From: CALKAL01 sp051846895 | GTDB taxonomy: Bacteria > Bacillota > Bacilli > Bacillales > Alkalibacillaceae | Assembly (NCBI GenBank): GCA_051846895.1 | Contig: JBPYCQ010000013.1 | Location: 19,376-83,375 of the forward strand | Reading direction: 5' to 3' | Length of the DNA: 64,000 bases | Shown: piece after piece, positions 45,326 through 53,328 of the stretch | Layout of the letters: every line of letters begins with the position of its first letter | Position numbering within the stretch: the first letter of the stretch is position 1 | The notes under the pieces: generated by a model | What the model was told of the DNA's origin: nothing | What the model saw: only the letters and a program-made list of their open reading frames with translations | Databases searched by the model: none | Made by a program: the position numbers and the translations under genes

Positions 45326-45355
45326 AGGTTGCGAAACGGGGAGTTTCCGCAACCT
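45326..45355 (-). promoter_or_regulatory. Strong hairpin between rplK and rplA
   Basis: AGGTTGCG-GAAAC pairs with GTTT-CGCAACCT, twelve pairs with one bulge and a TCCCC loop in the transcript. No U tract follows. L1 of many bacteria represses its own operon by binding an mRNA mimic of its rRNA site; whether this hairpin is such a site is only a guess. Confidence 0.5.
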
Positions 45356-45377
45356 ACTCGCAACGATTGAAGATTAA

Positions 45378-45803
45378 TTAGTCTTCAATTGTGATTCCCA
45401 TACTGCGTGCTGTTCCTTCAACCATACGCATAGCTGATTCAACATTAGCAGCGTTTAAATCAGGCATTTTCATTTCAGCGATTTCACGTACTTTATCACG
45501 TTTAACCGTCGCTACTTTGTTGCGATTCGGTTCGCCTGATCCTGATTCAATACCAGCTGCTTTTTTAAGTAATACCGCAGCAGGTGGAGTTTTCGTTACG
45601 AATGTAAATGAACGGTCTTCAAAAACCGAAATTTCAACCGGAATGATCATACCTGCTTCATCTTGTGTTTTTGCATTAAATTCTTTACAAAATCCCATGA
45701 TGTTAATACCAGCTTGACCTAATGCAGGACCTACTGGTGGAGCAGGGTTAGCTTTTCCCGCAGGAATTTGAAGCTTTACAACTTTAACTACTTTTTTAGC
45801 CAC
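45378..45803 (-). CDS. rplK: Large ribosomal subunit protein uL11
   Basis: L11 is at the GTPase-associated centre, the site of thiostrepton and RelA sensing. The start is a GTG eight bases after AAGGAGG, giving MAKKVVKVVKLQIPAGKANPAPPVGPALGQAGINIMGFCKEFNA and 141 residues, the usual length. The proline-rich N-terminal motif is intact. It ends MRMVEGTARSMGITIED. Confidence 0.98.
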   Translation of the reverse strand: MAKKVVKVVKLQIPAGKANPAPPVGPALGQAGINIMGFCKEFNAKTQDEAGMIIPVEISVFEDRSFTFVTKTPPAAVLLKKAAGIESGSGEPNRNKVATVKRDKVREIAEMKMPDLNAANVESAMRMVEGTARSMGITIED

Positions 45804-45905
45804 GAGACACACCTCCTTAAAGTCCGTGATGTGGTAATTGGGGTTTTTCCCCCTCCCACTCATCTTGTCTAGTCTGACCATAATCAGACCATAAGAAACA
45901 TAAAA

Positions 45906-45934
45906 ATTCTAGCACTTTTTTACGAAGAATGCAA
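45906..45934 (-). promoter_or_regulatory. Promoter of rplK-rplA
   Basis: TTGCAT (45929-45934) and TAGAAT (45906-45911) are 17 bases apart, just after nusG. The leader then has a GTCTGA/TCAGAC hairpin (45872-45889) and a GGGG/CCCC hairpin (about 45840-45853). Confidence 0.8.
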
Positions 45935-45941
45935 GAGGGAA

Positions 45942-46475
45942 TTATAATTTTTCAATTTGTGTAAAATCTAATTCTACTGGTGTTTCCCTACCGAACATAT
46001 TTACATGAACTTTTACTTTCTGTTTGTCCATATCAATGACTTCAATTGTTCCGGTGAAGTTGGCGAAAGGTCCATCAATGACACGAACAGATTCTTTTAA
46101 TTCAAAATCAAAGTCATGGATTTCCTCTTTAACACCCATACGCTTCAATATTCTATTTGCTTCTTCTGGAAGTAATGGCGTCGGTTTTGATCCTGAACCA
46201 GAGGAACCAACAAATCCTGTTACTCCAGGTGTGTTTCTCACAACATACCAAGAGTCGTCCGTCATAACCATCTCCGTTAGAACATAACCAGGAAAAACTT
46301 TTTTCATCGAAGTTTTACGTTTTCCATTTTTAATTTCTGTTTCTTCTTCTTCAGGAACAACGACACGGAATATTTTATCTTCCATACCCATTGACTCAAT
46401 TCTTTTTTCTAAATTTAATTTCACTTTATTTTCGTATCCAGAATACGTGTGTACAACATACCAGTTCTTTTCCAT
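45942..46475 (-). CDS. nusG: Transcription termination/antitermination factor NusG
   Basis: NusG binds RNA polymerase and couples it to other factors; in Bacillus it also stimulates pausing. The 177-residue protein has the NGN domain (NWYVVHTYSGYENKVKLNLEKRIES, VFPGYVLTEM, VRNTPGVTGFVG) and a C-terminal KOW domain (VRVIDGPFANFTGTIEVID). It follows secE across a terminator-like hairpin. Confidence 0.99.
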   Translation of the reverse strand: MEKNWYVVHTYSGYENKVKLNLEKRIESMGMEDKIFRVVVPEEEETEIKNGKRKTSMKKVFPGYVLTEMVMTDDSWYVVRNTPGVTGFVGSSGSGSKPTPLLPEEANRILKRMGVKEEIHDFDFELKESVRVIDGPFANFTGTIEVIDMDKQKVKVHVNMFGRETPVELDFTQIEKL

Positions 46476-46542
46476 AATGATAGGGTTACACCTTTCCCTC
46501 CTAAAAATTAGATTGAATTAGACAGTTTGAAAAATTGAATAA

Positions 46543-46568
46543 TAAAAAACCCGACAATGTGCGGGTTT
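46543..46568 (-). terminator. Terminator or attenuator between secE and nusG
   Basis: AACCCG and CGGGTT arms enclose an 8-base loop and are followed by UUUUUUAUU on the minus strand. No clear promoter was found between it and nusG, so partial readthrough is likely. Confidence 0.8.
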
Positions 46569-46617
46569 ATTCTTTATACATTATATCACAATTAACTAGT
46601 CATTAATCAAATAGAAC

Positions 46618-46785
46618 CTATAGTAATTCTAAAATAAATGAAATACCTAAATCAGTGACCATAAAGAAGGCTGTGAAAAATACAACCGTCAATAAAACGA
46701 TGATTGTATATTTTGTTAGTTTGTTACCTTTTGGCCAGCTAACTTTACGCAATTCGCGATTAACATCTTTAAAAAATTTAAACAC
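46618..46785 (-). CDS. secE: Preprotein translocase subunit SecE
   Basis: SecE clamps SecY. The start is a GTG seven bases after AGGGGG, giving a 55-residue protein: MFKFFKDVNRELRKVSWPKGNKLTKYTIIVLL with the amphipathic helix and conserved VSWP, followed by one transmembrane helix. An ATG seven codons upstream overlaps the Shine-Dalgarno and is rejected. Confidence 0.95.
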   Translation of the reverse strand: MFKFFKDVNRELRKVSWPKGNKLTKYTIIVLLTVVFFTAFFMVTDLGISFILELL

Positions 46786-46818
46786 GTTATGTCCCCCTAA
46801 CAACATGAGCTAAAACAT

Positions 46819-46965
46819 CTATTTCGTTTCACGATGCAACGTGTGATCTTGACATTTTTTACAATACTTTTTTATTTCAATACGGTTTTCTTCTTGACTG
46901 TTTTTAATCGTCGTATAGTTTCTACTACGACATACTGTACAAGCTAACGCGATTTTTCTTCGCAT
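46819..46965 (-). CDS. rpmG: Large ribosomal subunit protein bL33, zinc-binding form
   Basis: This 48-residue gene reads MRRKIALACTVCRSRNYTTIK and continues to KKYCKKCQDHTLHRETK. Cys9, Cys12, Cys35 and Cys38 form the zinc site of the C+ form. It lies between sigH and secE, the standard Bacillus location. Confidence 0.96.
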   Translation of the reverse strand: MRRKIALACTVCRSRNYTTIKNSQEENRIEIKKYCKKCQDHTLHRETK

Positions 46966-47002
46966 CGATTATTCCTCAATTTCCTAATTTATCACTCTAA
47001 AT

Positions 47003-47031
47003 AATTTACCATGTACAATTAGACGTGTCAA
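47003..47031 (-). promoter_or_regulatory. Promoter of rpmG-secE
   Basis: TTGACA (47026-47031) and TAAATT (47003-47008) are 17 bases apart, directly after the sigH end. Confidence 0.7.
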
Positions 47032-47038
47032 ATGGTTG

Positions 47039-47689
47039 TTATAGGGAAATCTCGCCAACCGATAAATGGCGCTCAAGCTTTCGCTTAACACGTTGTAAAG
47101 CATTATCGATAGATTTAACATGTCGATTTAATAGTTCTGATATTTCTTGATAAGTTCGACCATCTAAATATAGTCGTAAAACTTCTCGCTCCAATTCACT
47201 TAATAGCTCGTGCATTTTAAATTCCATATCACCATATTTTTCACGATCTATCAATAACTTCTCTGGATCAGCTGTATCGTCTTCAGCAATGACATCAAGT
47301 AAAGTTCGATCGGATTCCTCATCATATATTGGCTTATCCAAAGATACGTAGGAATTAAGCGGGATATGTTTTTGTCTTGTCGCTGTTTTGATTGCTGTAA
47401 TAATTTGCCTCGTCACGCACAACTCTGCAAAAGCTTTAAAAGATGAGAGCTTGTCCGATTGATAATCACGTATTGCTTTATATAAACCAATCATGCCTTC
47501 TTGAACAATGTCTTCTCGGTCAGCTCCGATTAAAAAGTATGTACGAGCTTTCGCGCGAACAAAACTACGATATTTATTTATCAAAAAATCTAGAGCTTGT
47601 ACATCTCCAGCTTGTACTAGCTCTACTATCTTCTCGTCTTCAAATTCCGACCAAACTTGCCTATCTATCATCTCATTGTTGTTATTCAC
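47039..47689 (-). CDS. sigH: RNA polymerase sigma-H factor
   Basis: SigH directs early sporulation, competence and stationary-phase genes. The 216-residue sigma-70 protein has region 2 (DREDIVQEGMIGLYKAIRDY, FKAFAELCVTRQIITAIKTATRQKH) and region 4 (LSELEREVLRLYLDGRTYQEISELLNRHVKSIDNALQRVKRKLERHL). The start is a GTG eight bases after GGGGGG. Its presence supports a spore-forming relative; no other sporulation gene is in the window. Confidence 0.97.
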   Translation of the reverse strand: MNNNNEMIDRQVWSEFEDEKIVELVQAGDVQALDFLINKYRSFVRAKARTYFLIGADREDIVQEGMIGLYKAIRDYQSDKLSSFKAFAELCVTRQIITAIKTATRQKHIPLNSYVSLDKPIYDEESDRTLLDVIAEDDTADPEKLLIDREKYGDMEFKMHELLSELEREVLRLYLDGRTYQEISELLNRHVKSIDNALQRVKRKLERHLSVGEISL

Positions 47690-47727
47690 GCTAGATTCCC
47701 CCCGAGCCCGCTTACGACTGTATACAT

Positions 47728-47757
47728 ATTATACAGGAATTGTGAATTTTCAGTCAA
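47728..47757 (-). promoter_or_regulatory. Sigma-A-type promoter of sigH
   Basis: TTGACT (47752-47757) and a perfect TATAAT (47728-47733) are 18 bases apart. In B. subtilis sigH transcription is repressed by AbrB; an AbrB site cannot be judged by eye. Confidence 0.75.
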
Positions 47758-47772
47758 CTAATCATTTTTAAA

Positions 47773-48279
47773 TTACTTTCCGCGACGCCATTTTTCGAAT
47801 GTTTTTAACAAGTCTTCACTTAAATGAATTTTGGATTTCGGACGTAAAGTTTCCTGTATTTGTACATTTTCTTTTATTTCGGATTCAATCTCTTTAACTT
47901 CAAGTAATAATTCCCTTGCCGATTTTCTTAAAGCTCCTTTTGAGAAGATTGTCCATTGTTCAGTTGAATCTGATGTCGCTACATAAACTTTTGTCTTAAC
48001 ATTTTTTACTTCATTGACGAGTTTTTCTATTCGTTCGTCTGCCGTTTCGTTTTCCTTAGTATAAATGACTTCTATTTTTAACTGTTTTTTCTTATTTTCC
48101 GCTCCCTTAACGCTGTAAGCATCAAATACAACAATGACACGATGTCCTGTATACGCTTGATATTCAGCAAGCTTTTCAATTAATTTATTTCTTGCTTCCT
48201 CAAGCTGGCGATTCTTTAAAGCTTTTAGTTCGGGCCAGTCCCCAATAACGTTATACCCATCTACAATTAATACAATCAT
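47773..48279 (-). CDS. rae1: Ribosome-dependent endoribonuclease YacP (Rae1)
   Basis: The B. subtilis homologue cleaves mRNA inside the ribosomal A site. The 168-residue protein has a NYN/PIN-like fold: VLIVDGYNVIGDWPELK with the first acidic residue, VIVVFDAYSVKG, ETADERIEKLVNEV and VYVATSDSTEQWTIFSKGA. The second of two adjacent ATGs has better spacing from GGAGAG. It overlaps the rlmB stop and belongs to the cysE-led operon. Confidence 0.9.
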   Translation of the reverse strand: MIVLIVDGYNVIGDWPELKALKNRQLEEARNKLIEKLAEYQAYTGHRVIVVFDAYSVKGAENKKKQLKIEVIYTKENETADERIEKLVNEVKNVKTKVYVATSDSTEQWTIFSKGALRKSARELLLEVKEIESEIKENVQIQETLRPKSKIHLSEDLLKTFEKWRRGK

Positions 48280-48281
48280 CA

Positions 48282-49025
48282 TTACTCTCCGAGCGGGTAA
48301 CGTTGTCGATATACTTCATACATTAATAAGCTCGCTGATACGGAAGCGTTTAAAGACGTTACTGACCCTTTCATCGGTAGACGAACGAGCCAATCACATT
48401 TTTCAGTAACAATTCGACTCATTCCTTTTCCCTCGCTTCCGATGACGAGAGCTAAAGGTAAATCGTACTCAATTTCACGGTAGTCATTTTTTCCTTTTGC
48501 ATCAGTTCCAATAATCCAAACACCTTGTTCTTTTAACCGGTCTATCGTCTGACTCATATTTGTTACACGTACGACCGGAATATGTTCGATGGCTCCTGTA
48601 GACGCTTTAGCCACTGTTTGTGTTAATTGGACTGAACGTCTTTTAGGAATAATAATCCCGTGAGCACCGACAGCATCAGCTGTACGCATGATGGAACCTA
48701 GGTTTCGTGGATCTTCTAATTCATCTAATAAAATGAAGAAAGGGGTCTCACCACGTTTGTTAGCTACATTGAAAAGATCGTCTATTTCAGCATATTCATA
48801 AGCTGCTATTGAGGCTGCTACACCTTGATGATGACTTCCAATTTGATCGAGTTTCTTCTTAGGAACTTTTTGAACGAATATATTTTGTTCTTTAGCAAGC
48901 TTTATAATTTGATTTAATGACTTTTTTTCCATTGTTTCTAACACTAATATTTTATTTATAGCTTTTTCAGTTCTCAGTGCTTCTAATACTGGGTTTTTCC
49001 CTATAAGCCAATCATCTTGCATCAT
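48282..49025 (-). CDS. rlmB: 23S rRNA 2'-O-methyltransferase RlmB
   Basis: RlmB methylates a ribose in the 23S peptidyl transferase loop region (G2251 in E. coli). The 247-residue SpoU-family protein has a substrate-binding N-terminal domain (LIGKNPVLEALR) and the knotted SPOUT domain: LDELEDPRNLGSIMRTADAVGAHGIIIPKRRS, VIGSEGKGMSR and LPMKGSVTSLNASVSASLLMYE. It overlaps mrnC by about 14 bases. Confidence 0.95.
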   Translation of the reverse strand: MMQDDWLIGKNPVLEALRTEKAINKILVLETMEKKSLNQIIKLAKEQNIFVQKVPKKKLDQIGSHHQGVAASIAAYEYAEIDDLFNVANKRGETPFFILLDELEDPRNLGSIMRTADAVGAHGIIIPKRRSVQLTQTVAKASTGAIEHIPVVRVTNMSQTIDRLKEQGVWIIGTDAKGKNDYREIEYDLPLALVIGSEGKGMSRIVTEKCDWLVRLPMKGSVTSLNASVSASLLMYEVYRQRYPLGE

Positions 49026-49434
49026 TCAAACCCCTTTCTTCTATAAGACGTATCGCATCATAAATTATTTGTTCAAGTCGGTCATGGGAATTACAAAAAT
49101 ATAAATAGCCGATTAATGCCTCAAATGCCGTACTATAACTATATGTGTGGTAATCTGTGTTTTTCGGAACGTTAACCTTCGAATTTCTGCCACGCCTTAC
49201 GACCGCTAGTTCTTCTTCAGTTAGTTGATCATGGTTAAGCATATATTCCAATACAAATGCTTGAGCTTTAGCTGAAACAAATGTAACAGCTAGCTCATGC
49301 AGCACTTGTGGCTTCACTTCACCTTTAGTGATTAAATGTTCACGAACATATTTCTCATATATGACATCCCCCATATATGCCAAGGCTAAACTTTTTATTT
49401 GTTTAACATTTATTTTGTTCATTTCCTTTTCCAT
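49012..49434 (-). CDS. mrnC: Mini-ribonuclease III
   Basis: MrnC matures 23S rRNA ends. The 140-residue protein is an RNase III catalytic domain without a double-stranded RNA-binding domain: LALAYMGDVIYEKYVREHLI and YSTAFEALIGYLYF carry the acidic metal ligands. The first ATG is five bases after AAGGA; a second ATG overlaps the cysS stop. The 23S substrate is encoded at the right end of this same window. Confidence 0.94.
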   Translation of the reverse strand: MEKEMNKINVKQIKSLALAYMGDVIYEKYVREHLITKGEVKPQVLHELAVTFVSAKAQAFVLEYMLNHDQLTEEELAVVRRGRNSKVNVPKNTDYHTYSYSTAFEALIGYLYFCNSHDRLEQIIYDAIRLIEERGLNDAR

Positions 49435-50816
49435 CTCGTTCCTTGTGGTGTATCTTCTAAGATGATTCCTAATTCATCGAGCTGATCACGTATTTCATCG
49501 GCTCTTTGGAAATTACGTTCTTTTCTAGCATTAACCCGCTCTTCAATTAAAGCTTCGACTTCTTCGTCAAGTATTTCTTTATCTACTTTTAATGAAAAAC
49601 CGAGCACATTCGTTATTTCATCAAATAACTCAAGAAAATTATTAATGACTCCTTCTGATGTTTGTTTGTTTTGGATATACAAATTAGCATCCTTCGCTAA
49701 TTCAAACAGTACAGAAATAGCATTCGCTGTATTAAAGTCATCATTCATTTCTTCTTTAAAACTTTGACGATGTTTCTCTATTTTTTCATTCCATTCATCG
49801 TGATTTGTTAAATTTAAGCTCGCTTCTTTACGGTGCATTAAATTTTCATACGCATTTTTAATTCGATCGTAACTATTTTTGGCATTTTCAAGTAGTTCAT
49901 CACTAAAATTAATCGGATGACGATAATGAACACTTAACATAAAGAAACGAATGACATTCGGGTCGTGCCTTTCAACAATATCATGTACTAAAATGAAATT
50001 TCCTAAAGACTTTGACATTTTTTCATTATCAATTTGAATGTAACCATTATGCATCCAATAGTTTGCAAACGTTTGGTCGTTATGAGCTTCTGATTGAGCG
50101 ATTTCATTTTCATGGTGTGGGAACGTTAAATCCTGCCCACCCGCATGAATGTCAATCGTATCACCTAAATATTTTTTCGCCATCGCCGAGCATTCAATAT
50201 GCCATCCAGGACGACCTTTTCCCCATGGACTATCCCAAGAAATTTCATTAGACTTCGCATTTTTCCATAATGTAAAGTCTAGTGGGTCTTCTTTTTTCTC
50301 ACCCACTTGGATTCTAGCACCACTACGAAGCTCATCTATTGATTGATGTGATAACTTCCCATAATCTTCGTAAGAGCGTGTTTTGAAATAAACATCTCCC
50401 CCCGCTTCATACGCAAACCCTTTTTCGATTAATTTAGCGATGAAGGCGATGATCTCTTCCATTGATTCCGTCACACGTGGGTGATGAACTGCTTCTTTTA
50501 CATGCAATTTCGAAACATCTTCTTTAAAAGCACGTATAAAGCGTTCTGCAATCTCCGGCACTTCCTCACCAAGTTCATTTGCCGCTTTAATAATTTTGTC
50601 ATCAACATCGGTAAAATTCATGACGTATTCAACATCATATCCAACATATTCAAAATAACGACGGACCGTATCAAAAACTATTGCCGGGCGCGCATTACCT
50701 ATATGAATATAGTTATACACGGTCGGGCCACAAACATACATTTTCACTTTGTCAGCTTCAATCGGTTTGAAATCTTCTTTTTTTCTCGTTAATGTGTTAT
50801 AAAGTCTAATTGTCAT
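49419..50816 (-). CDS. cysS: Cysteinyl-tRNA synthetase
   Basis: CysRS charges tRNA-Cys. The 465-residue class I enzyme has the HIGH variant HIGN in VCGPTVYNYIHIGNARP, zinc ligands in CGPTV, WHIECSAMAKKYLG and HHENEIAQSE, and the KMSKS loop EKMSKSLGNF. It overlaps cysE by 11 bases and mrnC by 16, and is under the Cys T-box upstream. Confidence 0.99.
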   Translation of the reverse strand: MTIRLYNTLTRKKEDFKPIEADKVKMYVCGPTVYNYIHIGNARPAIVFDTVRRYFEYVGYDVEYVMNFTDVDDKIIKAANELGEEVPEIAERFIRAFKEDVSKLHVKEAVHHPRVTESMEEIIAFIAKLIEKGFAYEAGGDVYFKTRSYEDYGKLSHQSIDELRSGARIQVGEKKEDPLDFTLWKNAKSNEISWDSPWGKGRPGWHIECSAMAKKYLGDTIDIHAGGQDLTFPHHENEIAQSEAHNDQTFANYWMHNGYIQIDNEKMSKSLGNFILVHDIVERHDPNVIRFFMLSVHYRHPINFSDELLENAKNSYDRIKNAYENLMHRKEASLNLTNHDEWNEKIEKHRQSFKEEMNDDFNTANAISVLFELAKDANLYIQNKQTSEGVINNFLELFDEITNVLGFSLKVDKEILDEEVEALIEERVNARKERNFQRADEIRDQLDELGIILEDTPQGTRWKRK

Positions 50817-51477
50817 TTTTATTTACCTCCCCTTTCAATTCATTAATCTCTTCTTGCAACATTTTTATTTGTTTTTCTAGCAATAAACATTTTTCTGCGA
50901 CAGGATCTGGTAACTTATGATGATCCAAATCCTTTTTCACCTTAACACCGTTTTGAACGACGACATGGCCTGGTATTCCGACTACAGTTGAATAATCAGG
51001 TACATTTTTTAAAACAACTGAACCCGCCCCTATCTTGGAGTGTTCACCAATCGTAATGGAACCTAACACTTTCGCTCCAGTCGCGACAAGAACATGATCT
51101 TTTAACGTTGGATGACGTTTACCTTTCTCCTTACCCGTTCCACCTAATGTAACACCTTGATAAATCGTTACATTATCGCCTATTTCACACGTTTCACCGA
51201 TGACGACACCCATCCCATGGTCTATAAAGAAACGTCTTCCAATCTTAGCACCTGGATGAATCTCCACACCTGTGAAGAATCGGCTAATTTGTGAAATTAA
51301 GCGAGCAATAAAATAAAGTTTACGTTTATAAAAGCCGTGTGCAACGCGATGTGCCCAGACGGCATGAACACCTGAATAAGTTAAAATCACCTCAAAACGA
51401 TTTCTTGCGGCAGGATCTTGATCAAACACAACATCAACATCTTCTTTAAGCATTTTGAAAAATTTAAACAATTTCAT
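50806..51477 (-). CDS. cysE: Serine O-acetyltransferase
   Basis: CysE makes O-acetylserine, the acceptor for sulphide in cysteine synthesis. The 223-residue protein has a helical N-terminal part (FKMLKEDVDVVFDQDPAARNRFEVILTYSG) and a left-handed beta helix of hexapeptide repeats (GVEIHPGAKIGRRFFIDHGMGVVIGETCEIGDNVTIYQGVTLGGTG) with the catalytic His. The C-terminal tail is helical. Being first behind a Cys T-box, it is induced by lack of charged tRNA-Cys. Confidence 0.97.
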   Translation of the reverse strand: MKLFKFFKMLKEDVDVVFDQDPAARNRFEVILTYSGVHAVWAHRVAHGFYKRKLYFIARLISQISRFFTGVEIHPGAKIGRRFFIDHGMGVVIGETCEIGDNVTIYQGVTLGGTGKEKGKRHPTLKDHVLVATGAKVLGSITIGEHSKIGAGSVVLKNVPDYSTVVGIPGHVVVQNGVKVKKDLDHHKLPDPVAEKCLLLEKQIKMLQEEINELKGEVNKNDN

Positions 51478-51535
51478 TCCTCCTTTTCATCTTCCGTCGC
51501 TAACTTTTTTCGTACGGAGGAGTTAATTTTCATAT

Positions 51536-51573
51536 AAAAAAGCGCCTCGTCTATTTAGATAGACAGAGACGCT
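51536..51573 (-). terminator. T-box terminator before cysE
   Basis: AGCGTCTC and GTCTAT arms pair with ATAGAC and GAGGCGCT (one bulge, one G-U) and run into a U tract. It competes with the antiterminator that contains the T-box sequence just upstream. Confidence 0.9.
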
Positions 51574-51783
51574 TTATTTGCGCGGTTCCACTCTGCTTAG
51601 AGGATAAATCCCTCTCGCTTAATAGCTATTAACGGGCGCAACCCGCTTCACTCTACTCATTTTTTCGAATGAAGACTCAGAGGTGCATTTCAAAAACAAT
51701 TCTAAAAGCTGCTCTCAGCAAATACAGCTTTCTCTGTCATTAGAAATTATTTTCTACTTTTCCTCATCAACGTTTTTACATAT
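51540..51783 (-). promoter_or_regulatory. Cysteine T-box riboswitch of cysE-cysS
   Basis: The minus strand holds the conserved T-box AGAGTGGAACCGCG (51581-51594), a Stem I with AGAGA-type motif, and a specifier loop reading GAAATGCACC, where TGC at 51685-51687 is a Cys codon. A TATAAT at 51790-51795 provides the -10; the -35 overlaps the gltX stop and is weak. Uncharged tRNA-Cys should stabilise antitermination. This fills the gltX-cysE gap. Confidence 0.95.
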
Positions 51784-51813
51784 ATATTTATTATATACGA
51801 TTGAAAGTGATTG

Positions 51814-53289
51814 TTACGAGTTTTTTAACTTATTCACAATTTTATTTAAACGTGATAGTACGGTTTCCTTTCCTAATAGGAAAATAGCATTCGGTAATTC
51901 TGGTCCGTGTTGTTGTCCAGTTACCGCAACACGAATAGGCATAAATAGTTTTTTACCTTTATTTCCTGTAGCCTTCTGTGTTGCTTTAATGGCTGCTTTA
52001 ATTTCATCAGGAGCAAAGGTTTGTAACTGTTCCACTTCGGCTTGGAAGTGTGTTAGCATATCAGCAACATGGTCTTGACTAAGTATTTCCATGTCAGAAT
52101 CTAAATAGTCAATGTCCTTTTTAAAGAACAACTCCGTAAGCTCAACAATTTCTGCCCCATAGCTTAACTGATCCTTATATAAAGCAATTAAGTCTTCAAC
52201 CCACTTTCGTTGTTCCTCAGACATATTCTCTTCTACTTTTCCAGCTTTGATTAAATGAGGCAAAGTTAAATTAATAATTCTTTCAATTGAACTTTGTTTA
52301 ATGTATTGATTGTTCATCCACTTTAATTTATTCGTATCAAAGACAGCTGGTGAAGTTGAAAGCCTTTCAGGATCAAAGATTTCTATAAATTGGTCTTTTG
52401 TAAATAACTCATCTTCTCCTTTTGGTGACCAACCTAATAGAGCGATGAAGTTAAATAACGCTTCTGGTAAATAGCCAAGGTCATCATACTGTTCAATAAA
52501 TTGAATAATACTTTCATCACGTTTACTCAATTTTTTTCGTTCTTCATTAACGATTAAAGTCATATGCGCAAACGTCGGAATTTCCCAATCGAACGCCTGA
52601 TAGATCATCATTTGCTTCGGTGTATTAGAAATATGATCCTCACCACGCAAAACGTGACTAATCTTCATTAAATGATCGTCAACCGCAACAGCGAAATTAT
52701 ACGTTGGTGTACCATCCTTCTTCATAATGACCCAATCTCCGAAGTCACTTGATTGGAAAGTGATTTTTCCTTTGACAATATCAAAAAACGTGTAAGTGAC
52801 ATTGTCAGGAACACGGAAACGAATGCTAGGTTTTCTACCCTCTTCATCAAAAGCAGCTATTTCCTCTTGAGACAAGTTCCGATGGGCTCCTGAATATTTT
52901 GGGACTTGTCCATTTGCTCGTTGTTCTTCACGTTCAGCTTCTAGTTCCTCTTCTGTCATATAACATTTATATGCTAGACCTCGTTCGAGAAGCTCATCAG
53001 CATATTTTTTATAAATATCTAGACGTTCCATTTGTCGATATGGGCCATATTCACCACCGACATCAATACTTTCATCCCATTCAATTCCTAGCCATTTTAA
53101 ATATTGTAATTGGCCAACATCGCCGCCTTCTACATTACGCTTTTGGTCGGTGTCCTCGATACGAATAATAAATTGACCACCTGTATGTTTAGCATATAAA
53201 TAATTAAAAAGCGCTGTTCGTGCATTTCCGATATGCAAATGTCCAGTCGGGCTTGGTGCATATCGTACGCGTACTTCTTGATTAGTCAT
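51814..53289 (-). CDS. gltX: Glutamyl-tRNA synthetase
   Basis: GluRS charges tRNA-Glu and, in most Bacilli, also mischarges tRNA-Gln for the GatCAB route. The 491-residue class I enzyme has the HIGH variant in VRYAPSPTGHLHIGNARTALFNYL, the KMSKS variant KKLSKRD and an alpha-helical anticodon-binding C-terminal half. It begins 39 bases after ispDF with no promoter visible between them. Confidence 0.98.
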   Translation of the reverse strand: MTNQEVRVRYAPSPTGHLHIGNARTALFNYLYAKHTGGQFIIRIEDTDQKRNVEGGDVGQLQYLKWLGIEWDESIDVGGEYGPYRQMERLDIYKKYADELLERGLAYKCYMTEEELEAEREEQRANGQVPKYSGAHRNLSQEEIAAFDEEGRKPSIRFRVPDNVTYTFFDIVKGKITFQSSDFGDWVIMKKDGTPTYNFAVAVDDHLMKISHVLRGEDHISNTPKQMMIYQAFDWEIPTFAHMTLIVNEERKKLSKRDESIIQFIEQYDDLGYLPEALFNFIALLGWSPKGEDELFTKDQFIEIFDPERLSTSPAVFDTNKLKWMNNQYIKQSSIERIINLTLPHLIKAGKVEENMSEEQRKWVEDLIALYKDQLSYGAEIVELTELFFKKDIDYLDSDMEILSQDHVADMLTHFQAEVEQLQTFAPDEIKAAIKATQKATGNKGKKLFMPIRVAVTGQQHGPELPNAIFLLGKETVLSRLNKIVNKLKNS

Positions 53290-53328
53290 GAAGCTTGATC
53301 TCCTTTCAGATTATCTATTTAAAGTATC

